Source of the DNA: Actinospica acidithermotolerans
Lineage (GTDB): Bacteria > Actinomycetota > Actinomycetes > Streptomycetales > Catenulisporaceae
Length of the DNA: 64,000 nt
Direction: 5' to 3'
NCBI RefSeq assembly: GCF_018139625.1
Contig: NZ_JAGSOH010000011.1
Span: 31,670-95,669 of the forward strand
Below are positions 36,076 through 45,949 of this stretch, piece after piece. Within the stretch, counting starts at the first letter, position 1. Each line of letters opens with the position of its first letter. The position numbers were made by a program, and so were the translations under genes. The notes below the pieces were generated by a model. That model worked only from the letters and a program-made list of their open reading frames with translations, was not told the DNA's origin and made no database searches.

Positions 36076-37065
36076 TCAGGCCTCTCTGCGGGAGCGGGGG
36101 TCGAGGACGATGTAGGCGAAGTCGGCCAGCAGGTTGGCGATGAGCACCGCGAGCGTGACGACCAGCAGGATGCCCTGGATCAGCGGGTAGTCGGTGCTCT
36201 GCACGGCGTTGAACATCTCCAGGCCGACGCCCGGGTAGTTGAACACCACCTCGACCAGGATCGCGCCCGTGACCACCAGGCTGATCGACAGCGTGAAGTT
36301 GGAGATCGTCGGCAGGATCGCGTTGCGGGCGGCGATCGCCATCGCGCGCCACCTCGGCAGGCCCTTGGCGCAGGCTACCAGGACGTAGTCCTCGTCCATC
36401 GTGGTGATCATCATGTTGCGCATGCCGACGATCCAGCCGGCGATCGACGCGAGCACCACGGTGGCGGCGGGCAGTACCGCATGCTGCAGCACACTCGACA
36501 TGTACGGCCAGTTCCAGCCCTGGACATAGGTGACCGTGCGGCTGGTGGCGTCGTAGCCGCCGCCGATCGGGAACCAGTGCAGGTCGGCACCGAAGATGAT
36601 CAGCAGGAGCAGCCCGAGGATGAAGTAGGGCACCGCCTGGAAGAACGCCGACACCGGCACCACCGCGTCGATGAGGCCGCCGCGCTTCCACCCGGCGATG
36701 ACGCCGATCAGCGTGCCGAGCAGGAAGGCGAGCACGGTGGCCGTGCCGATCAGGCCGACCGTCCAGGGCAGCTCGCCGCCGAGCACCGTGGAAACCGGCA
36801 CCTGCTTGCTGGTGGAGAAGCCGAAGTTCCCGCTGAGGGTGTGCCCGATGTACGTGAAGTACTGCGCGAGCAGGCTCTGCTTGCTGTCGATGCCGTACTG
36901 TGCGGCCATCCCGGCGAGCTCCTGCGGAGTGATCTCGCCGCGCATCGTGGTGAGCACCGCGTCGAGCGCGTTGCCGGGAAGTAACCGCGGTATGAAGAAG
37001 TTCAACGTGATCGCGGCATAGGCGGCGAGTACGTAGAAACCTATTCGCCGGATCAGGAGGGACAT
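36076..37065 (-). CDS. ABC importer permease (DppB-like)
   Basis: 329 aa, six membrane helices. N-terminal MSLLIRRIGFYVLAAYAAITLNFFIPRLLPG is the hallmark of DppB/OppB. The long periplasmic loop follows, then the EAA loop at about residue 210 (MITTMDEDYVLVACAKGLPRWRA). ATG 37065 lies 7 bp after the lacI stop, with AGGTGATC upstream, so the importer is cotranscribed with lacI. Confidence 0.9.
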   Translation of the reverse strand: MSLLIRRIGFYVLAAYAAITLNFFIPRLLPGNALDAVLTTMRGEITPQELAGMAAQYGIDSKQSLLAQYFTYIGHTLSGNFGFSTSKQVPVSTVLGGELPWTVGLIGTATVLAFLLGTLIGVIAGWKRGGLIDAVVPVSAFFQAVPYFILGLLLLIIFGADLHWFPIGGGYDATSRTVTYVQGWNWPYMSSVLQHAVLPAATVVLASIAGWIVGMRNMMITTMDEDYVLVACAKGLPRWRAMAIAARNAILPTISNFTLSISLVVTGAILVEVVFNYPGVGLEMFNAVQSTDYPLIQGILLVVTLAVLIANLLADFAYIVLDPRSRREA

Positions 37066-37072
37066 CTCAGGA

Positions 37073-38212
37073 TCACCTCTGGGCCAGCCCGTGCCCGGAC
37101 GAGGGCGCGGGATCGGGTCGGCATCCGCAGCTGGAGCGGAGCACGACATGGACGGGGAGCACGATCTGGCGCTCGGCGGGCCGCTCGCCGCCGATCATGC
37201 TGTGCAGGGTCTGGAAGGCGAGCGCGCCGAGCCGCTCGATCGGCTGGCGGACGGTGGTCAGCGGCGGGTTGGTGTGCCGTGCGATGTAGACGTCGTCGAA
37301 GCCGGTGACCGCGACGTCCTCGGGCACCCGCAGGCCGTGCCGCTGGATCTCGTTGATGACGCCGAGCGCGGTCTGGTCGTTGGCGCAGCAGATCGCCCGG
37401 GGCAGGGCTCCGCCCTCGGCCAGCACCTGGCGGATCACCCGGACGCCGCCCGCGGCGGAGTACTCGCCGGTCCACACCGGGCCGACCGCGGGCTCGATCC
37501 CGTACTCCTTGGCGACCTCGCGCAGCGCCGCGCCGCGCGCCTGGTTGTCCGGGCTGTCGGCGCGTCCCGAGAGGTAGGCGATGCTGCGGTAGCCGTGCGT
37601 GCCGAGCAGATGGTGCGTCAGTTCCCGCATGCCACCGTCGTTGTCCGCGACGATGTTGACGCTCGCCCGCGTCGGGGTGCCGGCCAGCGTCACCACGGGG
37701 ATCTTCTCGGAGAGCCTGACCACCCCGGCCGGGGTGAGCACGCGGTCGTGCAGGATGATGCCGTCGCTCTTGCCGGCGAGCTTGGCCACCTTGCCGTGCG
37801 GCGTGGGTTCGTCCACCCGCACCGAGCTCAGCAGCAGGTCGAAGTTCTCGAGCTGCGCGGATATCTCGATGCCGCGGTTGACCACGTCGATGAAGACCAG
37901 GCCGTCCGCCTCGTCCTGGAACTCCGGCTCCGCGCCGATCTCCGTCGACGGCTCGACGGCCGGCCGGCGGAAGACGACGGCCACCACCTCTTTGAGCCGG
38001 CTGGAGAGGGCACGGGCGGCGCCGTCGGGGACGAAGCCGAGCTCCCGGACCGCGCGCAGCACCCGCTCGCGGGTCTCGGGGCGGGGGGTGGTGTGCCCGT
38101 TGAGCACGCGGGAGACCGAGGCGATGGAGACCCCTGCGGCGCGCGCCACGTCGTAGATCGTCAACGAGGGAGCGGGCTTGCGCCCGTTCAGGGACGAGGC
38201 GTCCTCCGACAT
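37073..38212 (-). CDS. LacI-family transcriptional regulator of the beta-glucoside locus
   Basis: 379 aa. N-terminal HTH TIYDVARAAGVSIASVSRVLNG (about residues 18-39), hinge helix LSSRLKEVV, then a periplasmic-binding-protein-like effector domain with the diagnostic GFDDVYIARHTNPPLTTVRQP near the C terminus. ATG 38212 is placed 9 nt from GGGAGG; a GTG three codons earlier overlaps that site. First gene of the lacI-dppBCDF operon. Three operator-like sequences lie upstream at 38337-38403, implying autoregulation with derepression by a glucoside. Confidence 0.92.
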   Translation of the reverse strand: MSEDASSLNGRKPAPSLTIYDVARAAGVSIASVSRVLNGHTTPRPETRERVLRAVRELGFVPDGAARALSSRLKEVVAVVFRRPAVEPSTEIGAEPEFQDEADGLVFIDVVNRGIEISAQLENFDLLLSSVRVDEPTPHGKVAKLAGKSDGIILHDRVLTPAGVVRLSEKIPVVTLAGTPTRASVNIVADNDGGMRELTHHLLGTHGYRSIAYLSGRADSPDNQARGAALREVAKEYGIEPAVGPVWTGEYSAAGGVRVIRQVLAEGGALPRAICCANDQTALGVINEIQRHGLRVPEDVAVTGFDDVYIARHTNPPLTTVRQPIERLGALAFQTLHSMIGGERPAERQIVLPVHVVLRSSCGCRPDPAPSSGHGLAQR

Positions 38213-38336
38213 GTGCCGCACACCTCCCGTCTCCGTCGATGAGAGAAGATCAATATCGTTCCGTCTTCGTGCCGATCCCGTCGCGACGCCGGTTTACCTG
38301 CGGTGCAAAAGGATCAAGTAGGGGCGAACCGCAAGA

Positions 38337-38403
38337 GGAAGCGTTTCCGTAAGCGCTTCCTTCCGTGCGACGCGTGTAACGTAGCTCTGCAGGAAGCGCT
38401 TAC
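38337..38403 (-). promoter_or_regulatory. LacI-type operators upstream of lacI
   Basis: GGAAGCGTTTCC (38337-38348) abuts GTAAGCGCTTCC (38349-38360). GGAAGCGCTTAC (38392-38403) is the exact reverse complement of the second site. All carry the central CG dyad expected for LacI/CcpA/CebR-like operators. Spacing of about 43 bp between sites 2 and 3 is four helical turns, suited to looping or cooperative binding. Confidence 0.7.
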
Positions 38404-38456
38404 GCAAGACTTACCTCTACGCCGCCGTCAACTGTTATCGCGCTGTTACGGCGGGA

Positions 38457-38478
38457 GCTGACCGCCGATCAGGTCAGC
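38457..38478 (-). terminator. Hairpin at the end of the GH1 gene
   Basis: GCTGACC (38457-38463) and GGTCAGC (38472-38478) form a 7-bp stem that includes the GH1 stop codon. Weak but well placed to end the minus-strand transcript from 45.7 kb. Confidence 0.4.
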
Positions 38479-39949
38479 GGGTGTTCTCGCGCGCGAAGCG
38501 CGCGTACCAGCCGAGGCTCGCCTTGGGCGTGCGGCGCTGCGTGGCGTAGTCCACGTGGACCAGGCCGAAGCGCTTCGAGTACCCGTACGCCCACTCGAAG
38601 TTGTCGAGCAGCGTCCAGAGGAAGTAGCCGCGCACGTCGACGCCGTCGGCGAGCGCGTCCCCGATGGCCCCGAGGTGGCTCTGGAGGTACGCGATGCGGC
38701 GCACATCCTGGACCGCGCCGCTCTCGTCGGGACCGTCGGGATAGGCCGCGCCGTTCTCGGTGACCATCAACGGCATCGACGGGTAGCGCTCGTGGACCGT
38801 GGTCAGCAGCCGGTAGAGCCCGCGCGGATCGATCGCCCAGCCGCTGTCCGTGACCTCCCCGGCCGGCTGGTAGTGCACCACCGACTCGGAGCCGGGCCAC
38901 GGGGAGTGCGCGCTGACGCCGTGCGTGACCGCCGGTTCGAAACCGGCCGCGGCCGCGGTGCCGACCGACTCCGGCGCCGAGACCAGCGTGGGCGTGTAGT
39001 AGTTGATGCCGAGCACGTCGATCGGCGCGCCGATCGCCTCCTCGTCGCCGGGACGCACCAGCCGTTCCCAGTCCACGATGTGACGGGTGTCGGCGAGCAG
39101 GTCCTGCGGGTAGCGGCCGTCCAGCATCGGGCCGCTGAAGATCCGGTTGCCGACGGCGTCGATGCGCCGGGCGGCGTCCAGGTCCGCCGCCGATTGCGTC
39201 AGGGCATTGACCTCGTGCAGGTTCAGCGAAACCGTGACCGGCGCGGCGGTCGCCGCCCGGATGGCCGCGACGCCGCGCCCGTGCGCCAGGTTCAGATGGT
39301 GCGCGGCGCTCAGCGCGGCGGCCGGATCCGTGCGGCCGGGCGCGTGCACCCCCGAACCGTAGCCGAGGAACGCGGAGCACCAGGGCTCGTTGAGCGTCGT
39401 CCACATGGCGACCCCGTCCGCGAGCGCCTCCGTGACGATCCGCGCGTACTCGCCGAAACGTTCAGCGGTCTCCCGGTTGGACCAGCCGCCTTCGTCCTCG
39501 AGGGCCTGCGGGAGATCCCAGTGGTAGAGCGTCGCGACCGGCTTGATCCCGGCCTCGACGAGGGAGTCGACGAGACGGCGGTAGAAGTCGAGGCCGCGCT
39601 GTTCAGCCGGGCCGCGGCCTTCCGGCTGGATGCGCGGCCAGGCGATCGAGAAGCGGTAAGCCCCGAGCCCGGCCTCCCCCATCAGCGCGACGTCTTCCGG
39701 ATACCGGTGGTAGTGGTCGCAGGCGGTGTCCCCGGTGTCCCCGTTGGCGATCGTGCCGGGCGTGTGGCTGAAGGTGTCCCAGATCGAAGGCCTCCTGCCG
39801 TCTTCGGCCACCGCGCCCTCGATCTGGTAGGCGGCGGTGGCCGCGCCCCAGAGGAAGCCGGGCGGGAAGGTCCCGGACGCCGCCCCGCCGAGGGCGGATT
39901 CGCGCTCGACGGCGGCGGGTGGGGATACGGACTGCTCGCGCAGAACCAT
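38474..39949 (-). CDS. GH1 beta-glucosidase
   Basis: 491 aa, complete family 1 (beta/alpha)8 barrel. It begins [19 protein letters not shown], with acid/base Glu in TLNEPW near residue 185, and nucleophile Glu in [10 protein letters not shown] near residue 398. No signal peptide. Cleaves cellobiose, aryl- or alkyl-beta-glucosides. ATG 39949 chosen by homology. It lies 148 bp downstream of the GT2/PIG-L gene and head-to-tail with the lacI operon, so it could serve sugar uptake or removal of a protective glucose from a product. Confidence 0.92.
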   Translation of the reverse strand: MVLREQSVSPPAAVERESALGGAASGTFPPGFLWGAATAAYQIEGAVAEDGRRPSIWDTFSHTPGTIANGDTGDTACDHYHRYPEDVALMGEAGLGAYRFSIAWPRIQPEGRGPAEQRGLDFYRRLVDSLVEAGIKPVATLYHWDLPQALEDEGGWSNRETAERFGEYARIVTEALADGVAMWTTLNEPWCSAFLGYGSGVHAPGRTDPAAALSAAHHLNLAHGRGVAAIRAATAAPVTVSLNLHEVNALTQSAADLDAARRIDAVGNRIFSGPMLDGRYPQDLLADTRHIVDWERLVRPGDEEAIGAPIDVLGINYYTPTLVSAPESVGTAAAAGFEPAVTHGVSAHSPWPGSESVVHYQPAGEVTDSGWAIDPRGLYRLLTTVHERYPSMPLMVTENGAAYPDGPDESGAVQDVRRIAYLQSHLGAIGDALADGVDVRGYFLWTLLDNFEWAYGYSKRFGLVHVDYATQRRTPKASLGWYARFARENTR

Positions 39950-40097
39950 GGCGGATCGACGCTCCTGTCTGTGTGGCTCGTGAAGAGGTCGGCCCGGTGC
40001 CGGGCCGCGGGCGCGGACCCGATGAGTGAGCCCGCGCCGACGATCAGCATTCAGCAACGGCCGCGAACCGGTCAATCGAGCGCCGGATGTCGATCGC

Positions 40098-41756
40098 CTA
40101 CGCGTCGAGCACCCAGTACATTTCCCGGTCCCGCCCGCGCACCCGCTCCTGAAAGCTTTCGGGGACGACCGGACGCCGCTGACCGGGTGCGAACAGGGAC
40201 ATCTGGGTGCGGTGCTCGTCCAGGGCCGCGCACTTGACCGCCAGCCGCGGGGCGATGTCGCGCGCGATGAGCCGCTCGCCCGCGCCCGCGGCGGATTCGT
40301 CCGGCCCGCCCGGCTCCCCCGCCTGGGCGGCCTCCGACTCGACCCGGTTGACGAAGCCGAACTCCGACTCGGTGCGCTCGTCCCAGACCACGAACTTGTA
40401 GATCTTGGGGGTCAGGCCGAGGGCCGCGAGGCATTCGAGCACGATCCGGCCGGTCAGCCGGTGATCGGCGTTCAGCTCGCGCTCGTCGTGCGGGAGGTAG
40501 ACCTCGTCCACGGTGCGAAGCTCCCCGAGCAGTTCGAGGACGCGGGCGCGGAACTCCGGCAGTGCGTCGGCGAGCCGGGTATCGGGGAACTCGAAGAAGT
40601 GCAGCCGCGCGGGATCGACGCCGAGCACGCTCTCCGCCGCCTCGGCCTCCGCCCGGCGGATCTTGACGAGTTCGGCGGGGGCCGGGTCCTCGTGGATGTC
40701 CAGGACCGCCGCGTGCGACTGCGAACCGTCCGTGACGAAGACCACGTCGACCCGTGCGCCGAGCCCCGTCTTGCGGGCGATCACGCCTCCGCACGCGATG
40801 ACGTCGTCGTCGGGGTGCGGGGAGAACACGAGCGCCGACGGCTCGTCCGGGTCGGGCGTGGCGAGGTAGTCGGCACACGACGGCAGCCGCCGCTCCCGGA
40901 TCGTGTCGTTGATCTCGTAGAAGTGGTTCTCCGGAGCGACGAGCCGGGTGATCGGGGTGTCGAACTTGGTGGAGAAGTAGCGGTAGTTCCCGGCCGCCGT
41001 GCGCATGTTGTCGGCGTAGACCTTCGGGTGTGGCACGTGGATCGAGGCGGCGTCCCGGTTGAGCACGAAGTGGGCACCGGCCCGGTGCAGGCGGTAGCCC
41101 AGGTCCACGTCCTCGGCGCCCCAGCTGCGGTAGTTCTCGTCGAAACCGCCCACCTCGCGCAGCTGCGCCGTGGAGGCGGACACGTTGCAGGTCCACCACA
41201 TCAGCCACGGCGCGGGCAGCACGCCGAACCCGTCGCCGTACTTCTCATAGAACTCCTCGCGGAGGTCCAACCACCGGTTCTCCGCGGCGAGCAGCGCCAT
41301 CGTGGAGTCCGGGTCCTGGTAGTCGATGGCGCCCTCGATCTCGGCGCCGTCCTCGTTGTTCTCGTTGAAGCAGTAGACGTACCCGGTGACGGCGACCGGC
41401 CGGTCGGCCGAGCGATGGCTCTCGACGTGCGCCGCGAGCGCCCCCGAATGCAGCAGCACGCCGGAGTCCAGGAAGACCGTGACCGGCGCGGTCGCGTTCC
41501 GCAGGCCGAGGTTGCGGGCCGCGGCGACCCGGTAGCCCTCGTCCGCCTGGGCAAGGTAGCGCAGCCGGAGCCGGCCCTGGAAGGACGCCGCCACCTCGGC
41601 GGTGTCGTCGCTCGAGCCGTCGTCGGCGACGAGCACCTCGATCGCGTCCGTGCCGAGGCTCTGCCGGGTCAGCGACTCCAGCGTGTGCCGCAGCAGCTGG
41701 GAGCGGTTGTAGGTCGGCACCACGACGCTACACAGCGGAGTGCTCAGCGTGTTCAT
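40098..41756 (-). CDS. GT2 glycosyltransferase fused to PIG-L-type N-acetylglucosaminyl deacetylase
   Basis: 552 aa, two domains. Residues 1-290: GT2 with [40 protein letters not shown] and the [20 protein letters not shown] acceptor signature. Residues 305-545: PIG-L/LmbE deacetylase with zinc motif [13 protein letters not shown] near 312 and the downstream ligand [11 protein letters not shown]. Substrates of PIG-L enzymes carry N-acetylglucosamine (mycothiol, teicoplanin, aminoglycosides), so the fusion would transfer and then deacetylate an amino sugar in one protein. Its start overlaps the MFS stop by 29 bp. Confidence 0.88.
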   Translation of the reverse strand: MNTLSTPLCSVVVPTYNRSQLLRHTLESLTRQSLGTDAIEVLVADDGSSDDTAEVAASFQGRLRLRYLAQADEGYRVAAARNLGLRNATAPVTVFLDSGVLLHSGALAAHVESHRSADRPVAVTGYVYCFNENNEDGAEIEGAIDYQDPDSTMALLAAENRWLDLREEFYEKYGDGFGVLPAPWLMWWTCNVSASTAQLREVGGFDENYRSWGAEDVDLGYRLHRAGAHFVLNRDAASIHVPHPKVYADNMRTAAGNYRYFSTKFDTPITRLVAPENHFYEINDTIRERRLPSCADYLATPDPDEPSALVFSPHPDDDVIACGGVIARKTGLGARVDVVFVTDGSQSHAAVLDIHEDPAPAELVKIRRAEAEAAESVLGVDPARLHFFEFPDTRLADALPEFRARVLELLGELRTVDEVYLPHDERELNADHRLTGRIVLECLAALGLTPKIYKFVVWDERTESEFGFVNRVESEAAQAGEPGGPDESAAGAGERLIARDIAPRLAVKCAALDEHRTQMSLFAPGQRRPVVPESFQERVRGRDREMYWVLDA

Positions 41757-42999
41757 GTCTGTACGCCTTTCCGGAGACGAGGAGGCAGGCGGCGACGGCG
41801 GCGAGCACCGCGCACACCCAGAAGACGTCGGAGTATCCGAACCACTCGGCGACGACGCCGGCCGTGGCGCCGCCGAGCATGGTCCCGAACTTGAACGAGG
41901 AGGAGTACAGCGCGGACGCCGTGCCGAGGCCGCCGTCGACGATGTTCTGCAGCATGATCACCGGCAGGCTCAGCACCAGCGAGGTCCAGAAGGCGTTGGG
42001 CACCTGCAGGACCAGCAGTTCGAGCCGGGTCGTGGCCAGCGGCAGCAGGGAGAAGAACACCGTCGCGCCTACCGCCGCGGCGAGCATCAGCCGCCACATC
42101 CCGTACCGGTCGGCGCGCGCGCCGAAGTAGATCAGCACCGGAACCTCGAGCGCGGCACCGAAGCCGAGCAGCAGGCCGGCCACGCCGGCGCCGAGATGCA
42201 GCGCCCTGGTCACCGTCAGCGAGATGTCGATCTGGTAGATGCTGTTGACCGTCAGCAGCAGGACGATCACGATCATCAGGAGCCTGGCACGGCGGTTCAG
42301 GCCGCGGAAGGGGTTCGCGGCCTTCGGGGCCTCGTCCCGCTCGACCCGCAGATTCGGGAACTTCCACAGGGCGAGCGCCCCGGCGAGGAAGTAGAGCAGC
42401 CCGGCGGGGATGTAGAGCCCGGTGAACCCGTGCGCGGCGATGAGCCAGAATCCGAGCGGTGGGCCCGCGATCCACGCGACGGAGGTGATCGAGCGCATCA
42501 CCGAGTTCAGCGTGTTGGCCTTGATGGCGGACGTGTCGGCCATCTCCCGCGTGTAGGCGAGCAGTTGGGCGAAGCAGGAGCCGCCGACGCCCCAGAAGAC
42601 GACTCCGCAGGCGAAGATCGCGTAGTAGTTCCGCAGCAGCATGTAGCAGACCGCGCCGACGGACGAGAGCATCAGGGCCAGGGCGACCAGCACCTTGCGG
42701 TTGCCGATCCGGTCGGAGAGCACGCCGACGAGCAGGTCGGTGGACATCTCGAGAACAGCCCGTCCGGCGAAGAACAGGCCGATCATCAGCGGCGTGGCCC
42801 CGACCGCGTCGGCGAGGAAGAGGCTCAGGGTCGTGACCACCATCGCCCCGCCGATCCCGACCATGGCCGTCGTGCCGGAGAGGGCCAGCAGGCCGCCGTC
42901 ACTCAGGAAGGTCTTGACCACGGCGAGCCGTCCGGCGACCTCGGCCGAGCCGGACGCGTCGTCCAGGACCGCGGCCGCCGCGTCGCTCGACTGGCTCAT
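41728..42999 (-). CDS. MFS transporter, sugar-efflux (SetA-like)
   Basis: 423 aa with 12 predicted membrane helices (stretches such as ALSGTTAMVGIGGAMVVTTLSLFL, LMIVIVLLLTVNSIYQI). The motif-A-like loop VGVLSDRIGNRKVLV falls between helices 2 and 3. It is similar in layout to the SetA/SotB-type exporters of sugars and glycosylated compounds. ATG 42999 overlaps the FMO stop (ATGA). Likely exports the product of this operon. Confidence 0.85.
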   Translation of the reverse strand: MSQSSDAAAAVLDDASGSAEVAGRLAVVKTFLSDGGLLALSGTTAMVGIGGAMVVTTLSLFLADAVGATPLMIGLFFAGRAVLEMSTDLLVGVLSDRIGNRKVLVALALMLSSVGAVCYMLLRNYYAIFACGVVFWGVGGSCFAQLLAYTREMADTSAIKANTLNSVMRSITSVAWIAGPPLGFWLIAAHGFTGLYIPAGLLYFLAGALALWKFPNLRVERDEAPKAANPFRGLNRRARLLMIVIVLLLTVNSIYQIDISLTVTRALHLGAGVAGLLLGFGAALEVPVLIYFGARADRYGMWRLMLAAAVGATVFFSLLPLATTRLELLVLQVPNAFWTSLVLSLPVIMLQNIVDGGLGTASALYSSSFKFGTMLGGATAGVVAEWFGYSDVFWVCAVLAAVAACLLVSGKAYRHEHAEHSAV

Positions 43000-44567
43000 C
43001 CGACGTCCGCCGTCACTGCCGGGGCGCCCGACGGCGTCACGCGCTGGCGATAGGGCAGCCAGGGTTCGATCTCCCGGCCGGCCGGGGTCGCCTCGGCCGC
43101 CGCGCAATCCGCGGCGCTTATCTCGCCGGCCTCGCGCAGCGCCGTCCGCGTCTCGGCGGGCAGCGCTGCCAGGACGCGGTGGCGCAGGCCGTCGAGGTCC
43201 ACCCGGTGGTCGAAAGTGGCGGCCAGCGGCCGGGCCGGGACCGGTCGCAGGTTCGCGGGGTCGACCTGGCTGGAGACCAGGGTCCAGTAGCTGCGGAATT
43301 CATGCGCGGGGTCGGGGATCGTGCCCGCCAGCAGTCCGAGGCGGATCGTCTCGAGCCAGCAGTCGTAGTAGCGCCGGTCGGCGAGCCGGGACATCTCGCG
43401 GGCGCACCATGCGGCGCGCTCCTGCTCGTCGGGCAGGGTGAGTTCGCCGTCGAGCACCCGAAGCGCCCAGGCCGCGATGGCCTCGAAGTACGGGCAGGCA
43501 GTGCCGAAGGCCTCGGTGTCCACCGGCGTGTTGATGATGGCGAGGCCCGGCTGCCCGAGAGGGAAGAAGTGCTCGTACAGCTCCTCGCGGCGCAGCGCGG
43601 GCAGGAAGGAGTAGTCCGGCATCCCGTAGCCGAGGCAGAGCACGACGGAGTCGTAGCGCTGCGTGCTGCCGTCGGTGAAGTGCACCGTGCCGTCATCGTC
43701 GAAGCTCTCGAAGGCCCCGCGAACCGTCACTTCGCCGCGGTAGACAGCCGGGACGATGCGCTCGTTCACGTGGACTGCGCCGTGGAAGCCGTCGGCCGGC
43801 AGCAGCCCGGTCTTCCGGTACATGGCGAAGTACTCGGGCATCGCCTCGTCCAGGAGCTTGAGGAACTCCGCGAACGGCATCTCCTCCATCCCGATCCGGC
43901 CGATGTACGAGAAGATCGCGTCGTTGTAGACCCCGTCGAACACACGCGGCAGGAAGAGCGCGTTGCGGCGCACCGACCACTGCACGTCGGCGGCGGTCGA
44001 GGCGAGTTCGGCCGCGATGTCCGCGCCGCTCACGCCGCCGCCGACGACCAGCACCCGCTCTCCGGCGAACGGCTCGGGGCCGCGGTACTGCTTGGCCGTC
44101 AGGACTCGGACACCGCACCCGGCGTCCGGGAGGCGGTCCGGCACGCGTGATTCCCACAGCTCCCCGCTGGCGACGAGGACCGCGTCGAAGTGCTCGGTGC
44201 CGGTCGTGCCGTCGGCGGCCCGCGCCGTGACCGCCCAGCCTTCCGCCTCGCGCACCGCCGCGATCACAGTCTGCTCGAACCGGGACACCGCGGTGACGCC
44301 GAACTCCCGCGCATACGAGCACAGGTAGTTGTGCATCTCGGCGAGGGTGGGGAAGTCGGCGGCGAAGCTCGGCGCGAAGTCGGAGAACGGGAAGCTCATC
44401 CGCGAGCTCTGCATCCGCACGCTCGCGTACGCGCCGCCCGAGGCCGGGTTCCAGATCCCGCCGATGCCCGCGGTGCGCTCGTAGAGCACCACCTCGTGCC
44501 CTCGCTCGAGTGCCTGCTTGGCGCTGGTCAGGCCGGCCGGCCCGGCGCCGATGACTGCTGTGCGCAT
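42996..44567 (-). CDS. FAD-dependent monooxygenase (FMO/Baeyer-Villiger group)
   Basis: 523 aa. FAD motif GAGPAGLTSAKQALERGHEVVLYER at the N terminus, the family GGIWN, and a second dinucleotide site VVGGGVSGADIAAEL near residue 170 for NADPH. Resembles flavin-containing monooxygenases that oxidise N or S atoms, or ketones to esters. The FMO-specific FxGxxxHxxx motif is not obvious; instead AKQYRGPEPFAGERV occupies that region, so the reaction type is open. Follows the radical SAM gene by 19 bp in the same operon. Confidence 0.85.
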   Translation of the reverse strand: MRTAVIGAGPAGLTSAKQALERGHEVVLYERTAGIGGIWNPASGGAYASVRMQSSRMSFPFSDFAPSFAADFPTLAEMHNYLCSYAREFGVTAVSRFEQTVIAAVREAEGWAVTARAADGTTGTEHFDAVLVASGELWESRVPDRLPDAGCGVRVLTAKQYRGPEPFAGERVLVVGGGVSGADIAAELASTAADVQWSVRRNALFLPRVFDGVYNDAIFSYIGRIGMEEMPFAEFLKLLDEAMPEYFAMYRKTGLLPADGFHGAVHVNERIVPAVYRGEVTVRGAFESFDDDGTVHFTDGSTQRYDSVVLCLGYGMPDYSFLPALRREELYEHFFPLGQPGLAIINTPVDTEAFGTACPYFEAIAAWALRVLDGELTLPDEQERAAWCAREMSRLADRRYYDCWLETIRLGLLAGTIPDPAHEFRSYWTLVSSQVDPANLRPVPARPLAATFDHRVDLDGLRHRVLAALPAETRTALREAGEISAADCAAAEATPAGREIEPWLPYRQRVTPSGAPAVTADVG

Positions 44568-44586
44568 CTCAACCTGCTCTCTACGT

Positions 44587-45741
44587 TCAGATGAACGGGT
44601 CGTAGTCCGGGACTGCGGTGACGGGCTCGGACCGCTTCGCGAGCGCGCCGATCTCGACGTTGGTGGGGTGCCGGGCGCAGTGGAACCGGCAGTCGCGCCG
44701 CGGGTCGATCCGCGCCGTGTCAGCGTTCTTCCACAGTTCGGCGAAGGAGGTGTCGCGGATGTCGCCGAGCAGGCCGTGCGGGTTGCCGCGGTGGTACGGG
44801 CAGACGTAGACGCCGGTCGGGGTGATCGTGGTGCGCAGGCCGGCCACCGCGCAGGCCGAGTAGTCCTTCGGCTGGTGCGGGTCGCTGCCCTGGCGCACCG
44901 CCTCCCAGTTGGACGAGCGCAGCAGGTGGAACGATTCGTCCTGCAGTTCCTCGAGCCGGCCCCACTGCTCGAGCACCTGGTCGATATGGGACTGCTGCTG
45001 GTTGACGGTGAAGTGGTCCATGTCGAGCATGGCCTTGAGCTCGAAGTAGTCGCAGCCCATCTCCTTCGCCCGCAGCCCCGCGGCGTAGACCTCGTGGTAG
45101 TTGGAGTCGGTCAGCGTGCCGTCGGCGCCGAAGCGCTGCATGAGCAGGAAGGAGTAGCCCAGCCGTCCCCGCTTGCGGCGCGCCAGGGTCTGCATGTTCT
45201 CCATCACGCCGGGGAACGCGCTGTCCTTGCCGCGGCTCGGGCGGAAGGCGTCGTACACCGGCTCCGTCGCGGCGTCCACCGAGACGCGCACCCAGGAGAG
45301 CTTCTCGGCGAGCCGGTCGAGGTGCCGGTCGATCGTCGTCCCGTTGGTGACCAGCCCGAGGCGGATGCCGCCGGCGTGCAGGGTGTCGATGACCGTGTCG
45401 ATCGAACGGTGCAGCAGGGGCTCGCCACCGCCGATCAGGATCACGGCCTGGACCTGGGAGGCCGCCAGCTCCTCGGCCAGTTCGACGATCCGGTCCCGGG
45501 CGATCTGCCCGTGGTGCAGCACGTTCGAGCTGATGCACTCGGGACAGGCCAGGTCGCAGACCGTGGTCGGGTCGAGGTCGATGACCAGCGGCGCGGGCAG
45601 CCGACCCCCGTCGGCCACGGTGAGCACGTGCGGGAGCACGGACTCCTGGTAGATCTTTCCGGCAAGGTCGAGCGTGTCGGCCGCCGACGCCTGCGACGCC
45701 GGCGGCCCCGCGGAGGCAGGCGTGATCGGTATCACGGACAT
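44587..45741 (-). CDS. Radical SAM enzyme with SPASM/twitch-type C terminus
   Basis: 384 aa. CxxxCxxC in CDLACPEC near residue 63, GGGEPLLH, then a C-terminal region with CAVAG, YVCPYHRGN and CRFHCARHP supplying auxiliary-cluster cysteines; TSFAELWKN is the usual SPASM landmark. Relatives oxidise or epimerise sugars (BtrN, NeoN) or modify peptides. With a GT2/PIG-L and FMO in the same operon, a carbohydrate or cyclitol substrate is the favoured inference. ATG 45741 has a Shine-Dalgarno in CGAGGAA. First gene of the minus-strand operon. The 208-bp divergent region carries a perfect GCGCGCC/GGCGCGC hairpin (45766-45783) in its leader. Confidence 0.87.
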   Translation of the reverse strand: MSVIPITPASAGPPASQASAADTLDLAGKIYQESVLPHVLTVADGGRLPAPLVIDLDPTTVCDLACPECISSNVLHHGQIARDRIVELAEELAASQVQAVILIGGGEPLLHRSIDTVIDTLHAGGIRLGLVTNGTTIDRHLDRLAEKLSWVRVSVDAATEPVYDAFRPSRGKDSAFPGVMENMQTLARRKRGRLGYSFLLMQRFGADGTLTDSNYHEVYAAGLRAKEMGCDYFELKAMLDMDHFTVNQQQSHIDQVLEQWGRLEELQDESFHLLRSSNWEAVRQGSDPHQPKDYSACAVAGLRTTITPTGVYVCPYHRGNPHGLLGDIRDTSFAELWKNADTARIDPRRDCRFHCARHPTNVEIGALAKRSEPVTAVPDYDPFI

Positions 45742-45949
45742 GGATTTCGTTCCTCCCCGAGGATTGCGCGCCCTACGGCGCGCGGTTCTCCCGAGGCTGA
45801 CATGGACGACGGCGCGACGGCCACAGCTGTGCGGAAAACCGCAGTGCGGCATTGCGCATCCGCGCCGCTCTAGTCCCGGCTGCGAGCGGCGCTATTGAAT
45901 CTGCTGAGAACCGGTAGTCGAACGCGTTGCATCGGGGGCGGATCAGGCG

